NCBI RefSeq assembly: GCF_014203735.1 | Contig: NZ_JACHJQ010000006.1 | Coordinates: 815,698 to 879,697, forward strand | Direction: 5' to 3' | Origin: Actinophytocola algeriensis | GTDB lineage: Bacteria; Actinomycetota; Actinomycetes; Mycobacteriales; Pseudonocardiaceae | Length of the DNA stretch: 64,000 nucleotides | Part shown: positions 1 through 8,710 of the stretch, in pieces | How positions within the stretch are numbered: the stretch's first letter is position 1 | Layout: every line of letters starts with the position of its first letter | Notes under the pieces: generated by a model | Told to the model about the DNA's origin: nothing | Databases searched by the model: none | The model's input: only the letters and a program-made list of their open reading frames with translations | Program-made: the position numbers and the translations under genes

Positions 1-725
1 ACCTTCAGCGCGGGCTGGCACAGCTCGGCGTCGCCCTCGACGAGCGTCGCACCCTCGGCCCCCTGCTTGACCACGAGCGTCGCCGGTTCCGGCAGCAGCG
101 CGCGGATCTGTCCCGGCTCCTCGACACCCCACACGAGCTTGGCCTCGTCGGCGCCGACGAACACGACGTCCGCGGCGGCGGCGAGGTCCCGCAGCACCGA
201 GGGGTCGCGGTCGGCCCAGAGCCGGGGCCGCCAGTTGAGGTCGAACGACAGCGTGAAGTCCCGTGGCCGGTGCACCAGGCGGTCCATCAGCGCGAGGCAG
301 CTGTCCGACAGCGCGGGCGTGATCCCGCTGGTGTGCACGACCCGCACCTCGTCGAGCGGCAGCTCGTCGAGCAGCGCGGGCCCCATGCCGGAGGCGGCGG
401 AGCCGCGGCGGTAGTAGCGGACCGGGCTGCCGGAGGCGTCGCGTTCCTTGACGTACAGGCCGGTCGGCCGGTCCTGGTCGACCGCGACGCGGGACACGTC
501 GACGCCGAACGACGCGACCGCGGCGGTGACGGCCGTGCCGAACGCGTCGTCGCCGACCGCGCTCACCCACGCCGACCGCAGCCCGAGCGCGGCGACGTGG
601 CAGGCCACATTGGACTCCGCGCCGCCGACCGTCCGGTGCCACGTGGTCACCTCGGCGGGCGGGCCCGGTTCGGCGGGCACGAACATGGCCATGGTCTCGC
701 CGAGGCACAACACATCGGTACGCAC
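1..725 (-). CDS. PfkB-family sugar kinase, probable 2-keto-3-deoxygluconate kinase (3' end cut by window edge)
   Basis: About 241 N-terminal residues are present; the C-terminus with the usual PfkB catalytic GAGD region lies outside the window. The opening (RTDVLCLGETMAMFVP) and the sugar-binding stretch TVGGAESNVACHVAALG are typical of PfkB kinases annotated as KDG kinases. The GTG start at 725 has GGAGG about 10 bases upstream. It is divergent from the deaminase at 835 and separated from it by a tandem operator. With the KDPG aldolase at 3791 it would phosphorylate KDG to KDPG. Substrate is inferred from context; fructokinase or ribokinase are alternatives. Confidence 0.85.
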   Translation of the reverse strand, partial: MRTDVLCLGETMAMFVPAEPGPPAEVTTWHRTVGGAESNVACHVAALGLRSAWVSAVGDDAFGTAVTAAVASFGVDVSRVAVDQDRPTGLYVKERDASGSPVRYYRRGSAASGMGPALLDELPLDEVRVVHTSGITPALSDSCLALMDRLVHRPRDFTLSFDLNWRPRLWADRDPSVLRDLAAAADVVFVGADEAKLVWGVEEPGQIRALLPEPATLVVKQGAEGATLVEGDAELCQPALK

Positions 726-782
726 GAGTGCCGCGCCTCCTCCGCCGTTGACTGGCCGGCCGAGGAGATGCTACACAACTTC

Positions 783-820
783 GTGGCACATAGCGCAATA
801 GCCGTTGCAAGATACGCAAT
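783..820. promoter_or_regulatory. Tandem 17-bp operator between the kinase and the deaminase
   Basis: Read on the minus strand this is ATTGCGTATCTTGCAAC, 4 bases, then ATTGCGCTATGTGCCAC. Each 17-mer is an imperfect TTGC...GCAA palindrome and the centres are 21 bp apart, two helical turns. The same architecture recurs at 7371-7408. TTGC/GCAA half-sites are typical of IclR-family regulators, so an IclR-type repressor is the likely binder. That assignment is inference; no such gene is in the window. Confidence 0.7.
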
Positions 821-834
821 ATGAGGTGAGCGGA

Positions 835-2148
835 TTGCCGCAGATCACTCCGGGCCGGCTGAACCCCGGCGCACTCGACGCGCTCCTCGACGAGCGCATC
901 GACTGGCGCTTCAAGGGAATTCCGGCCGCACTGTCCGGATTGTCCATACGGGACGCCAGGGCGCGCGGCGTGAACCTCTTCTCCGACGGGTTCCTCCCTC
1001 CGGTCACCGTCCTCGACGAGCCGGCACTCACCCACAACCTCACCACGATGGCCGCCCTGTGCGCACGCCACGGCTTCGCCCACGCGCCGCACGGCAAGAC
1101 CACGATGGCGCCGCAGCTGTTCGCGCGGCAGTTCGAGCACGGCGTGTGGGGGCAGACCACGGCCAACGCGAGCCAGCTGCGGATCTACCGCGCGTTCGGC
1201 GTGAACCGGGTGATCCTCGCGAACGAGCTGGTCGACGCCGCCGCGCTGCGGTGGCTCGCGGGTGAGCTGGACCGCGACCCGGACTTCGAGTTCTGGTGCT
1301 GGGTCGACACCGAACGCGGCGTCGAGCTGATGACCGCCGCACTGCGCGAGGCGGCACCGTCCCGGCCGGTGGACGTGCTGATCGAGCTGGGGGTGGCGGG
1401 TGGCCGCACCGGGTGCCGGGACCGGACCGCGGCGCTGAAGGTCGCGGAGGCCGTCGCGGCGAGCCCGGTGCTGCGGCTGACCGGGGTCGCGAGCTACGAG
1501 GGCGCGGTGTCCCGCAACGCGTCCGCCGACGGGCTCGCCGCCGTGCACGACCACCTGACCGAGCTGCGGTCGCTGGCACTGGACCTCGCGGAACGCGGGC
1601 ACTTCGACGGGGTGGCCCAGGTGGTCGTGACCGCGGGCGGCAGCTCGTTCTTCGACCAGGTCGTCGAGGTGCTCGGCGCGCCGTGGCCGGACGGGCTGCC
1701 CGTGCTGCCGGTGCTGCGCAGCGGTGCGTACCTGACGCACGACGAGGGCTACTACGAGCGCAACTCGCCGCTCGGCGCGACTCCCCGGCTCGACGGCGCG
1801 CGGCTGCGGCCCGCGGTGCGGGCGTGGGCGCAGGTCACCTCGCGCCCGGAGCCGCGGCTCGCGTTCATCACCGCAGGCAAACGGGACGTGCCCTACGACA
1901 TCGATCTGCCGGTGCCGGAGCTGCGGCGGGTGGACGGGGTGACCTCGGAGCTGACCGGCTGCGTGGTCACGTCGGTCAACGACCAGCACGGGTTCGTCAC
2001 GCTCGGCACGGACGCGGCGCTGGAGGTCGGCGACTGGGTCGGTCTCGGGCTTTCCCACCCGTGCACGACGTTCGACAAGGTCCCGCTGATGCCGATGGTC
2101 GGCGCCGACGGCGAGACCGTGGTCGACCTGATCCGCACGTTCTTCTGA
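835..2148 (+). CDS. PLP-dependent D-amino-acid/D-glucosaminate deaminase (alanine racemase N-domain, D-serine dehydratase-like)
   Basis: This 437-residue protein has an alanine-racemase-type barrel with the PLP lysine in PHGKTTMAPQL (about K88), and a C-terminal D-serine-dehydratase-like domain ending with the metal-site motif SHPCTTFDK (H408, C410). The family eliminates ammonia from D-serine or D-glucosaminate. The TTG at 835 is preferred because GAGGTG sits 6 bases upstream; GTG 826 is possible, and an earlier TTG at 805 would lie inside the operator. Its stop overlaps the next start (TGATG). Beside a deacylase, a KDG kinase and a KDPG aldolase, D-glucosaminate to KDG is the most economical role. 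Confidence 0.82.
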   Translation: MPQITPGRLNPGALDALLDERIDWRFKGIPAALSGLSIRDARARGVNLFSDGFLPPVTVLDEPALTHNLTTMAALCARHGFAHAPHGKTTMAPQLFARQFEHGVWGQTTANASQLRIYRAFGVNRVILANELVDAAALRWLAGELDRDPDFEFWCWVDTERGVELMTAALREAAPSRPVDVLIELGVAGGRTGCRDRTAALKVAEAVAASPVLRLTGVASYEGAVSRNASADGLAAVHDHLTELRSLALDLAERGHFDGVAQVVVTAGGSSFFDQVVEVLGAPWPDGLPVLPVLRSGAYLTHDEGYYERNSPLGATPRLDGARLRPAVRAWAQVTSRPEPRLAFITAGKRDVPYDIDLPVPELRRVDGVTSELTGCVVTSVNDQHGFVTLGTDAALEVGDWVGLGLSHPCTTFDKVPLMPMVGADGETVVDLIRTFF

Positions 2149-3752
2149 TGCTGACCTTCCGCGGCGCGACGGTGGTCGACGGCACCGGTGCCCCCGCCCG
2201 CCGGGCCGACGTGACCGTCGACGGTGGCCGGATCACCGCGATCGGCGACGGTGGCGGCGGCCGTGTCGTGGACGCCGGCGGGCTCGTGCTGACGCCCGGG
2301 TTCATCGACATGCACGCGCACTCCGACCTGCAGGTACTGGCGAAGCCCGACCACCTGGCGAAGGTCTCGCAGGGGGTCACGCTCGAGGTGCTCGGCCAGG
2401 ACGGGCTGTCGTACGCACCGGTCGACGACGACACGCTCGCCGCCCTGCGCGCACAGCTCGCCGGGTGGAACGACGACCCGCCCGGGTTCGACTGGGACTG
2501 GCGCGGCGTCGGCGAGTACCTCGACCGGCTCGACAAGGGCATCGCGGTGAACGCGGCATACCTCGTGCCGCAGGGGACCGTGCGGATGCTCGTGGTGGGC
2601 TGGGAGTCGCGGCCAGCCACGGAGTCCGAAGTGGACCGGATGCGGGCGCTGGTGGCGACCGGACTCGCCGAGGGGGCCATGGGCATGTCGTCCGGGCTCA
2701 CCTACACACCCGGCATGTACGCCGACACCGCCGAACTCGTCGCACTGTGCGAGGTCGTCGGCACGGGCGGCGGGTACTACAGCCCGCACCACCGCAGCTA
2801 CGGCGCCGGTGCGCTGGCGGCGTACGCGGAGATGGTCGACGTGTCGCGGCGGTCCGGCTGCCCGCTGCACCTCGCGCACGCCACGATGAACTTCCCCGTC
2901 AACGAAGGCCGCGCGGGTGAGCTGCTGTCGTTGCTGGACGACGCGATCGCGGACGGCTGCGACATCTCGCTCGACACCTACCCGTACCTGCCCGGCGCGA
3001 CCTACCTGTCCGCGCTGCTGCCGAGCTGGGCCACCGAGGGCGGCCTGGACCCGACACTCGCCCGTCTGTCCGATGTGGACATCCGGGAGCGGATCCGCGC
3101 CGACCTCGAGGACCACGGCTCGGACGGCTGCCACGGCGTGCCCGTCGACTGGGACGCGATCGAGGTCAACGGCGTCCGCCGCGACGAGAACGCCCACCTG
3201 GTGGGGAAATCGGTCGCGGCATCGGCGCAGGAGGCCGGCAGGCCGCCTGCCGAGCTGTACTTCGACACCCTGATCAGCGAGAAGCTCGGCACGTCGTGCC
3301 TCATGCACGTCGGGCACGAGGACAACGTCCGCGCGATCATGCGGCACGCCGCCCACACCGGCGGCAGCGACGGGCTGCTGGTCGGCGAGCGCCCGCACCC
3401 GAGGGCGTGGGGCACGTTCCCGCGCTACCTCGCGCGGTACGTGCGTGAGCTGGGGGTGCTGAGCCTCGAAGAATGCGTCGCGCACCTGACGGGCCGGGCC
3501 GCGCGGCGGCTCCGGCTGACCGACCGCGGGCTCGTGCGGGAGGGTTACGCCGCCGACCTCGTGCTGTTCGACCCGGACACCGTGGCCGACACGGCGACGT
3601 TCGACGAGCCGCGCCAGGCGGCGGCCGGCATCCCGTACGTGCTGGTGAACGGCGTTCCCGTCATCGAGGACGGCAGGCACACCGGCGCGCTCGCCGGGCA
3701 CTCGATCCGCAACACGACGGATCGTTCACTCCGCGAGCCACACCGGACCTGA
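2148..3752 (+). CDS. N-acyl-D-amino-acid deacylase (amidohydrolase superfamily), possible N-acetylglucosaminate deacetylase
   Basis: This 534-residue metal-dependent amidohydrolase has the family metal site GFIDMHAHSD (H56, H58), a middle YSPHHRSY stretch, and the late D-aminoacylase signature GSDGLLVGERPHPRAWGTFP. It overlaps the upstream stop by one base, so it is translationally coupled to the deaminase. D-aminoacylases remove acyl groups from N-acyl-D-amino acids. In this neighbourhood N-acetyl-D-glucosaminate, giving D-glucosaminate and acetate, fits better than a peptide-derived substrate. An alternative is general N-acetyl-D-amino-acid salvage. Confidence 0.88.
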   Translation: MLTFRGATVVDGTGAPARRADVTVDGGRITAIGDGGGGRVVDAGGLVLTPGFIDMHAHSDLQVLAKPDHLAKVSQGVTLEVLGQDGLSYAPVDDDTLAALRAQLAGWNDDPPGFDWDWRGVGEYLDRLDKGIAVNAAYLVPQGTVRMLVVGWESRPATESEVDRMRALVATGLAEGAMGMSSGLTYTPGMYADTAELVALCEVVGTGGGYYSPHHRSYGAGALAAYAEMVDVSRRSGCPLHLAHATMNFPVNEGRAGELLSLLDDAIADGCDISLDTYPYLPGATYLSALLPSWATEGGLDPTLARLSDVDIRERIRADLEDHGSDGCHGVPVDWDAIEVNGVRRDENAHLVGKSVAASAQEAGRPPAELYFDTLISEKLGTSCLMHVGHEDNVRAIMRHAAHTGGSDGLLVGERPHPRAWGTFPRYLARYVRELGVLSLEECVAHLTGRAARRLRLTDRGLVREGYAADLVLFDPDTVADTATFDEPRQAAAGIPYVLVNGVPVIEDGRHTGALAGHSIRNTTDRSLREPHRT

Positions 3753-3772
3753 CTGTTCACTCCGCAAGCTAC
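3724..3772 (+). repeat. Pair of 18-bp direct repeats at the deacylase/aldolase junction
   Basis: GTTCACTCCGCGAGCCAC at 3724-3741 lies inside the deacylase 3' end and GTTCACTCCGCAAGCTAC at 3755-3772 just after its stop; 16 of 18 bases match at a 31-base period. A related sequence in the opposite orientation is at 63436-63452. This may be a fragment of a gene-end repeat rather than a regulatory site. Confidence 0.5.
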
Positions 3773-3790
3773 GTTCAGAAGGAGTCTGAC

Positions 3791-4408
3791 ATGGACCTGC
3801 TCGCCGAACTCGGTGCCCGGCGCGCGCTGTGCATCATCCGCGCGCCGATCATCCCCGATCCGGTGGGGCTCGCGCGGACCCTCGTCGAGGCGGGCCTGCC
3901 GATCGTCGAGTTCGCGCTGACCACCCCGGACGCGCCACGGCTCATCGAGGAGGCGGCGCGGGTGGAGGGGCTGATCCTCGGCGCGGGCACCGTGATGTCC
4001 GAACAGGACGCCCGCGACGCGATCAACGCTGGCGCGACGTTCCTGCTCACCCCCGGGCTGCGGCCCGCGGTCGCGGAGGAGGCGGTGCGGCAGCAGGTGC
4101 CGATCGTGCTCGGCGCGATGACCCCGACCGAGGTGGCGACCGCGGTCGACCTTGGCGCGACGGCGGTGAAGGTGTTCCCCGCGGCGCGGCTCGGCCCGGC
4201 GTACTTCTCGGACCTGCACGGCCCGTACCCGGACGTGAACCTGGTCGCCACCGGCGGCCTGAACGCGGAGAACGCCGCGGCATACCTGGCGGGCGGCGCG
4301 ATCGCCGTGACCGCGGGCAGCGGTGTGGTGGGGCCCAAGCTCGCGGCCGAGTCAAGGCTCGCGGAGATCGCACAGCGCGCGAAGGAATTCCTCGCGGCCA
4401 TCGGATAG
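3791..4408 (+). CDS. eda: 2-dehydro-3-deoxy-6-phosphogluconate (KDPG) aldolase
   Basis: This is a 205-residue class I aldolase, the normal length for Eda. The glutamate in IVEFAL (E40), the GAGTV phosphate/substrate loop, LTPG, and the Schiff-base lysine in KVFPA (K127) are all present. ATG 3791 is preceded by AGAAGGAG. It would split KDPG to pyruvate and glyceraldehyde 3-phosphate, the last step of the route built from the neighbouring genes. The family also includes 4-hydroxy-2-oxoglutarate aldolases. Confidence 0.92.
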   Translation: MDLLAELGARRALCIIRAPIIPDPVGLARTLVEAGLPIVEFALTTPDAPRLIEEAARVEGLILGAGTVMSEQDARDAINAGATFLLTPGLRPAVAEEAVRQQVPIVLGAMTPTEVATAVDLGATAVKVFPAARLGPAYFSDLHGPYPDVNLVATGGLNAENAAAYLAGGAIAVTAGSGVVGPKLAAESRLAEIAQRAKEFLAAIG

Positions 4409-4426
4409 AACCGCACAAGGAGACGA

Positions 4427-5821
4427 ATGTCGGGGTTCGTTGACTGGCTGCAGCACTCCACACCGGGGTTGCTGCTGCTCGCCGCGGTGGGCATCGCGGT
4501 GCTGCTGTCGCTCATCATCAGGTGGAAGGTCGAGCCGTTCATCGCGCTGCTCGTGATCGGCCTGCTGACCGCGCTCGCCGCCGGGCTGCCAGTGCAGTCG
4601 CTGGTCGGTTCGGCGCAGAAACCCGGCGAGTCGTTGCTGGAGACGGGTTTCGGCGGCATCCTCGGCCACATCGCCGCGATCATCGGCCTTGGCACGATGC
4701 TCGGTGCGATCCTCGAGGCGTCCGGCGGCGCGCAGGTGCTGACCAGATCGCTGCTGCGTGCGCTCGGTGAGAACCGGGCGCCGCTGGCGATGGGGCTGGC
4801 GGGCCTGATCTTCGGCGTCCCGGTGTTCTTCGACGTGGGCATCTTCGTGCTGGCGCCGCTCGTGTACGTGGCGGCCAAGCAGGGCGGCAGGTCGATCCTG
4901 CTGTACTGCCTGCCGCTGCTCGCGGGCCTGTCGGTGACGCACGCCTTCCTGCCACCACATCCCGGACCCGTTGCCGCGGCGGGACTTCTGGGTGTGGACC
5001 TCGGCTGGGTGATCCTGATGGGCGCCGTGTGCGCGATCCCCGCGTGGTACGTGGGCGGCGTGCTGTTCTCGTCGTGGATCGGCAAGCGGATCGACATCCC
5101 GGTCCCCGAGGAGATGCTGGCGGCGGCGGAGACCGAGCGGGAGGGCGACGAACCGGGGCTCGGCATGGTCGTCGGCATCATCGCGATCCCGCTGGTGCTG
5201 ATCCTGGCCGGGACGTTCGGCAGCATCTGGCTCCCCGCCGGCTCCACCGCGGCCGGCGTCGCGAACTTCATCGGCACCCCGGCGATCGCGCTGACCATCG
5301 CCGTGCTGCTGGCGTTCTGGCTGCTGGGTTACCGCCGCGGCATGACCAAGTCGCAGGTCGCGGACCTGAGCGCGGCGTCGCTGCGGCCGGTCGGCATGAT
5401 CCTGCTGGTCGTGGGTGCCGGCGCGTTCTACGGCGCGGTCCTGAAGGCGACCGGCATCGGTGGCGTGATCGCCGGCAGCCTGCACGACGCTGGCCTGCCG
5501 GTGATCTTCGCGGCGTACGTGATCAGCTGCGGGCTGCGGATCGCGCAGGGTTCCGCGACGGCCGCGATCGCCGCGTCGGCCGCCATCATCGGCCCGACCA
5601 TCAAGGACGTCGGCTACTCGCAACCACAGCTGGCGCTGATCGCGGCGGCCATCTGCGCCGGTTCGATCATCGCCTCGCACGTCAACGACGGCGGGTTCTG
5701 GATCGTGTCGCGGTACTTCGGCATCTCGGTCAAGGACACGCTGAAGACGTGGACCGTGCTGGAGACGATACTGTCGGTGGTCGGCTTCGCGGTGGCGGCG
5801 ATACTGATGGCGGTGATCTGA
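4427..5821 (+). CDS. GntP-family gluconate/aldonate permease
   Basis: This 464-residue protein is hydrophobic throughout, with about 12 predicted membrane segments. GntP hallmarks include the glycine-rich ETGFGGILGHIAAIIGLG region, the VFFDVGIF segment and HAFLPPHPGP. The family imports gluconate-type sugar acids with protons. In this operon N-acetylglucosaminate or glucosaminate is the likely cargo. It starts 18 bases after the aldolase stop behind an AAGGAG site and its stop overlaps the lactonase start as TGATG. Confidence 0.9.
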   Translation: MSGFVDWLQHSTPGLLLLAAVGIAVLLSLIIRWKVEPFIALLVIGLLTALAAGLPVQSLVGSAQKPGESLLETGFGGILGHIAAIIGLGTMLGAILEASGGAQVLTRSLLRALGENRAPLAMGLAGLIFGVPVFFDVGIFVLAPLVYVAAKQGGRSILLYCLPLLAGLSVTHAFLPPHPGPVAAAGLLGVDLGWVILMGAVCAIPAWYVGGVLFSSWIGKRIDIPVPEEMLAAAETEREGDEPGLGMVVGIIAIPLVLILAGTFGSIWLPAGSTAAGVANFIGTPAIALTIAVLLAFWLLGYRRGMTKSQVADLSAASLRPVGMILLVVGAGAFYGAVLKATGIGGVIAGSLHDAGLPVIFAAYVISCGLRIAQGSATAAIAASAAIIGPTIKDVGYSQPQLALIAAAICAGSIIASHVNDGGFWIVSRYFGISVKDTLKTWTVLETILSVVGFAVAAILMAVI

Positions 5822-6852
5822 TGCTGGACCGACGGGAGTTCCTCGGGTACGCGGGCTTCGTCACGGCCGCGTTCGCGCTGGCCCGGGGTGCGGGCGAGCT
5901 TTCCGCTCCGTCCACTGTGTACCTCGGTAGTTTCGGCGCGGACCTGCGGACCGGTGCGGTGGCCGACGACGGCACGCTGACGGTCACCGGCTCGGTCGCC
6001 GGGGTGCCGGACGCGTCGTTCCTGGCGTTCCACGACCGGTTCCTGTACACCACGAACGAGGGTCAGGGCCGCGTCACCGCGATCGACCGCACCACGAACG
6101 CGGTGCTGAACACGCGGTCCAGCGGCGGCGCGGGCCCGACACACGTCTCGGTGCACCCGTCCGGCCACCTGCTCACCGCGAACTACACGTCGGGTTCCGT
6201 TGCCGTGCACGCGTTGGACGACGACGGCTCGATCGGCGAGCAGACCGACCTCGTGCGGCACGAAGGCGACCGCGACCCCCACGCCCACCAGGTTCTCCCG
6301 TCCGGCGAGTGGGTGCTGGCGGTCGACCTCGGCACCGACTCGGTGTACGTGTACGGGCTGGCGGACGGGAAGCTCACGCAACACCAGCAACTCCGGCTCC
6401 CGGCCGGTGCCGGCCCACGCCACCTGGCGTTCCACCCGACCGAGCCGCTGGTCTACATCCTGGGCGAGCTGCGCCCGGAGATCACGGTGGCGCGGTGGGA
6501 GGACGGGACACTCACCCCGGGCCAGGTCATCCCGACCGCGGGAGACGGCAACTTCCCTGCGGAGATCACGGTCAGCGCCGACGGCCGGTTCGTGTACGCG
6601 TCCAACCGCGGCGACAACACGATCGCGGCGTTCGTCGTGTCCGGCGACCAGCTCACCGCACTGGGCGCCACCCCGACCGGCGGCGACTGGCCACGGCACT
6701 GCACGCTCAGCCCGGACGAGCGGTGGATGTACGTGTCGAACCAGAACTCCGGCACCGTCACGTGGCTCCCCCGCGACCCGGCCACGGGCACCCTCGGCGC
6801 GTCGGCGGGCTCGGCACCGGTGCCGTCGGTGGGCATCGTCGCCTGGCCCTGA
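5821..6852 (+). CDS. Tat-exported seven-bladed beta-propeller lactonase
   Basis: A 343-residue protein opens with a twin-arginine signal (DRREFLGYAGF followed by a hydrophobic stretch), so it should be exported folded. The rest is the lactonase/6-phosphogluconolactonase-like beta-propeller, with repeated HVSVHPSGHLL, LYTTNEGQG and VYASNRGDN blades and HLAFHPTEP. It is fused by a one-base stop/start overlap to the aldonate permease. An exported lactonase beside an aldonate importer suggests opening of a sugar 1,5-lactone outside the membrane before uptake. Substrate is inferred. Confidence 0.8.
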   Translation: MLDRREFLGYAGFVTAAFALARGAGELSAPSTVYLGSFGADLRTGAVADDGTLTVTGSVAGVPDASFLAFHDRFLYTTNEGQGRVTAIDRTTNAVLNTRSSGGAGPTHVSVHPSGHLLTANYTSGSVAVHALDDDGSIGEQTDLVRHEGDRDPHAHQVLPSGEWVLAVDLGTDSVYVYGLADGKLTQHQQLRLPAGAGPRHLAFHPTEPLVYILGELRPEITVARWEDGTLTPGQVIPTAGDGNFPAEITVSADGRFVYASNRGDNTIAAFVVSGDQLTALGATPTGGDWPRHCTLSPDERWMYVSNQNSGTVTWLPRDPATGTLGASAGSAPVPSVGIVAWP

Positions 6853-6927
6853 CGCCGGCCCAGCACCGCGACGACGGTCGTGCCGGACGCGCGGACCGCC
6901 ATCCGGCAAGGGTATCGTCGCCGGGCG

Positions 6928-7326
6928 ATGAGCGACGACGACGAACTCTGGGTCGACAGCGCCGACCGCAAGGTGGCGCTGCGAGCGCTGGCCGAGCACC
7001 GGGACTCCGCACACCTGACGACGGCGGAACACGACCGCCGCCGGGACCTGGTGCGTGACGCGCAGACCCGTGCCGACCTCCGCGCGTTGTTCGCCGACCT
7101 GCCCTCGCCGCACCCGCTCATGGGCGAGGAGCGCGACGGCTGGGAGGCGACGCCGGGCAGCCGTCCCGCGGCCGAGACACCGGACGGCGCCAGCAATGGC
7201 ACCGGCGTCGTGCTCGGCAGTGGCGGTCTCATCGTGCTCGGTGCACTTGTCGCCGGGTGGTGGCTACCCGCGATCCTCCTCGCCTGCGTCGTCGTGGTCG
7301 TGACCGTGCTGGTCGCCGCCCGCTGA
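6928..7326 (+). CDS. DUF1707-domain membrane protein
   Basis: This 132-residue protein has an N-terminal SHOCT-like DUF1707 region (WVDSADRKVALRALAEHRDS...DLRALFADLP, residues about 8-67). A linker and two closely spaced hydrophobic segments follow at the C-terminus (about 89-131). Such proteins are widespread in actinobacteria and of unknown function. It lies between the two sugar-acid units without an obvious link to them. A weak hairpin GTGCC/GGCAC follows at 7342-7357. Confidence 0.75.
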   Translation: MSDDDELWVDSADRKVALRALAEHRDSAHLTTAEHDRRRDLVRDAQTRADLRALFADLPSPHPLMGEERDGWEATPGSRPAAETPDGASNGTGVVLGSGGLIVLGALVAGWWLPAILLACVVVVVTVLVAAR

Positions 7327-7370
7327 TTGGTCCAGACCCTTGTGCCGGTGGTGGCACCTCTCTAGCATCC

Positions 7371-7408
7371 GTTGCGGAATGCAGAACGTCCATTGCGCAT
7401 AGTGCAAC
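7371..7408. promoter_or_regulatory. Tandem 17-bp operator upstream of the ABC importer operon
   Basis: GTTGCGGAATGCAGAAC, a 4-base spacer, then ATTGCGCATAGTGCAAC. The second site is a near-perfect TTGCGC/GTGCAA palindrome. Size (38 bp), spacer and 21-bp period equal the site at 783-820, so one regulator probably controls both units. The operator ends 12 bases before the solute-binding-protein start, covering the likely ribosome-binding/leader region. Confidence 0.7.
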
Positions 7409-7420
7409 GGGGGTCCCACC

Positions 7421-8710
7421 ATGAAGTTCCGACGGACACTGGCTGTTGCCGCTCTCGGCGCGCTCGCAATCGGTTGCGCGCCACCGCAGGCGTCGAACGA
7501 CACCTCGGGGCAGAGCGAGGAGACCACTGGCGAACTGCGTGTCTGGCTGTTCCAGGAGGCGTCCAACGCCGCCAAGGAGGCCGTTGTCGACGAGGCGAAG
7601 GCCGAGTTCGAGAAAGCACATGACGGCGTCACCGTGAACGTCGAGTACCTGCCCGTCGACGGCCGCGCGTCCCGCTTCAACGGTGCCTTCAACGACAAGG
7701 CGAGCGCCCCCGACGTGGCCGAGTTCGGCAACACCGACCTCGCGGGCTACACCGCGTCGAACGGGTTCGCCGACCTGACCGCCGACCTCGGGTCGTGGCC
7801 GGACAGCAAGGACCTGGTGCCCGAGGTGCTCGACACGGCCACAGTGGACGGCAAGACCTACGGCATCCCCTGGTACACCGGCACCCGCGCGCTCTACTAC
7901 CGGACGGACGTCTTCACCGAACTCGGCCTGAAGCCGCCCGCGACGCTCGACGAGCTGACCGCGACGGCGCGCCAGATCCGAGCCGCGAAGCCGGACCTGT
8001 ACGGGATCGCGGTCGGTGGCAAGTACCAGTTCGCGCTCCTGCCCTACATCTGGGCCAACGGCGGCGACGTGGCCGAACAGGACGGTGAGACCTGGAAGGC
8101 CACGATCGACTCGGCGGCGGCCCGTGCCGGGCTCAGCCAGTACGCCGAGCTGATCAGCGAGGACATCTGCCCGCCCGCCGCGTGCGCGCAGCTCACCGGC
8201 AGCCAGTCCGTCGCCGCATTCGCCGGCGGCAAGGCCGCGATGACGATCGGCGGCGACTTCAACCGGGCCGCGGTCGACGCCGGTGCCGTCAAGGGCAAGT
8301 ACGCCGTGATCCCCTTGCCCGGCAAGACCGAGGGCTCAATCGCACCGGCGTTCGCGGGCGGCAACCTGCTCGGCGTGTTCGCCTCCAGCAAGAAGCGCAC
8401 GCTCGCGCTGGACTTCGTGCAGCTCCTGGGCGGCAAGACCTACCAGGAGAAGATGTTCGGCGCGATGGGCAACATGCCCACGTTCACCGACGTGCAGGAC
8501 CGCGTCGCGGCCGACGACCCGTTCCTCCAGCCGTTCATCGAGACCGTCCAGAGCGGGACCCGTTTCGTTCCGTCGACTCCGGCCTGGACGAAGATCGACG
8601 CGGCAGGCGTGCTGCCGACCACGGTCCAGCAGGTCGCGACCGGGCAGCTGGACGTGGCCGCGGCCACCAGCGCGGCGGCGGCCGAGATGAACGAAGCCTT
8701 CGGCAGCTGA
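7421..8710 (+). CDS. Extracellular sugar-binding lipoprotein of an ABC transporter (family 1)
   Basis: This 429-residue protein has a lipoprotein signal ending LAIGC (modified cysteine about C19). The rest is a family-1 solute-binding fold, with a WLFQEASNAAKEAVVDEAKA N-terminal lobe, YGIPWYTGTRALYYR and KAAMTIGGDFN. It is the first gene of a four-gene operon with two permeases and a GH20 hexosaminidase. Chitobiose-, GlcNAc- or chitobionate-type ligands are therefore likely. Its stop overlaps the permease start (TGATG). Confidence 0.9.
   Translation: MKFRRTLAVAALGALAIGCAPPQASNDTSGQSEETTGELRVWLFQEASNAAKEAVVDEAKAEFEKAHDGVTVNVEYLPVDGRASRFNGAFNDKASAPDVAEFGNTDLAGYTASNGFADLTADLGSWPDSKDLVPEVLDTATVDGKTYGIPWYTGTRALYYRTDVFTELGLKPPATLDELTATARQIRAAKPDLYGIAVGGKYQFALLPYIWANGGDVAEQDGETWKATIDSAAARAGLSQYAELISEDICPPAACAQLTGSQSVAAFAGGKAAMTIGGDFNRAAVDAGAVKGKYAVIPLPGKTEGSIAPAFAGGNLLGVFASSKKRTLALDFVQLLGGKTYQEKMFGAMGNMPTFTDVQDRVAADDPFLQPFIETVQSGTRFVPSTPAWTKIDAAGVLPTTVQQVATGQLDVAAATSAAAAEMNEAFGS

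Noticed and set aside
805-834. Earlier start of the deaminase at TTG 805
   Set aside because: It would put translation initiation inside the operator with no ribosome-binding site; the TTG at 835 has GAGGTG at good spacing.
1893-3701. Long open frame on the minus strand opposite the deacylase, and many similar long frames opposite other genes
   Set aside because: They are shadows of high-GC coding sequence: Arg/Pro/Ala-rich or Val/His/Arg-rich with no motifs, and the opposite strand encodes a well-recognised enzyme.
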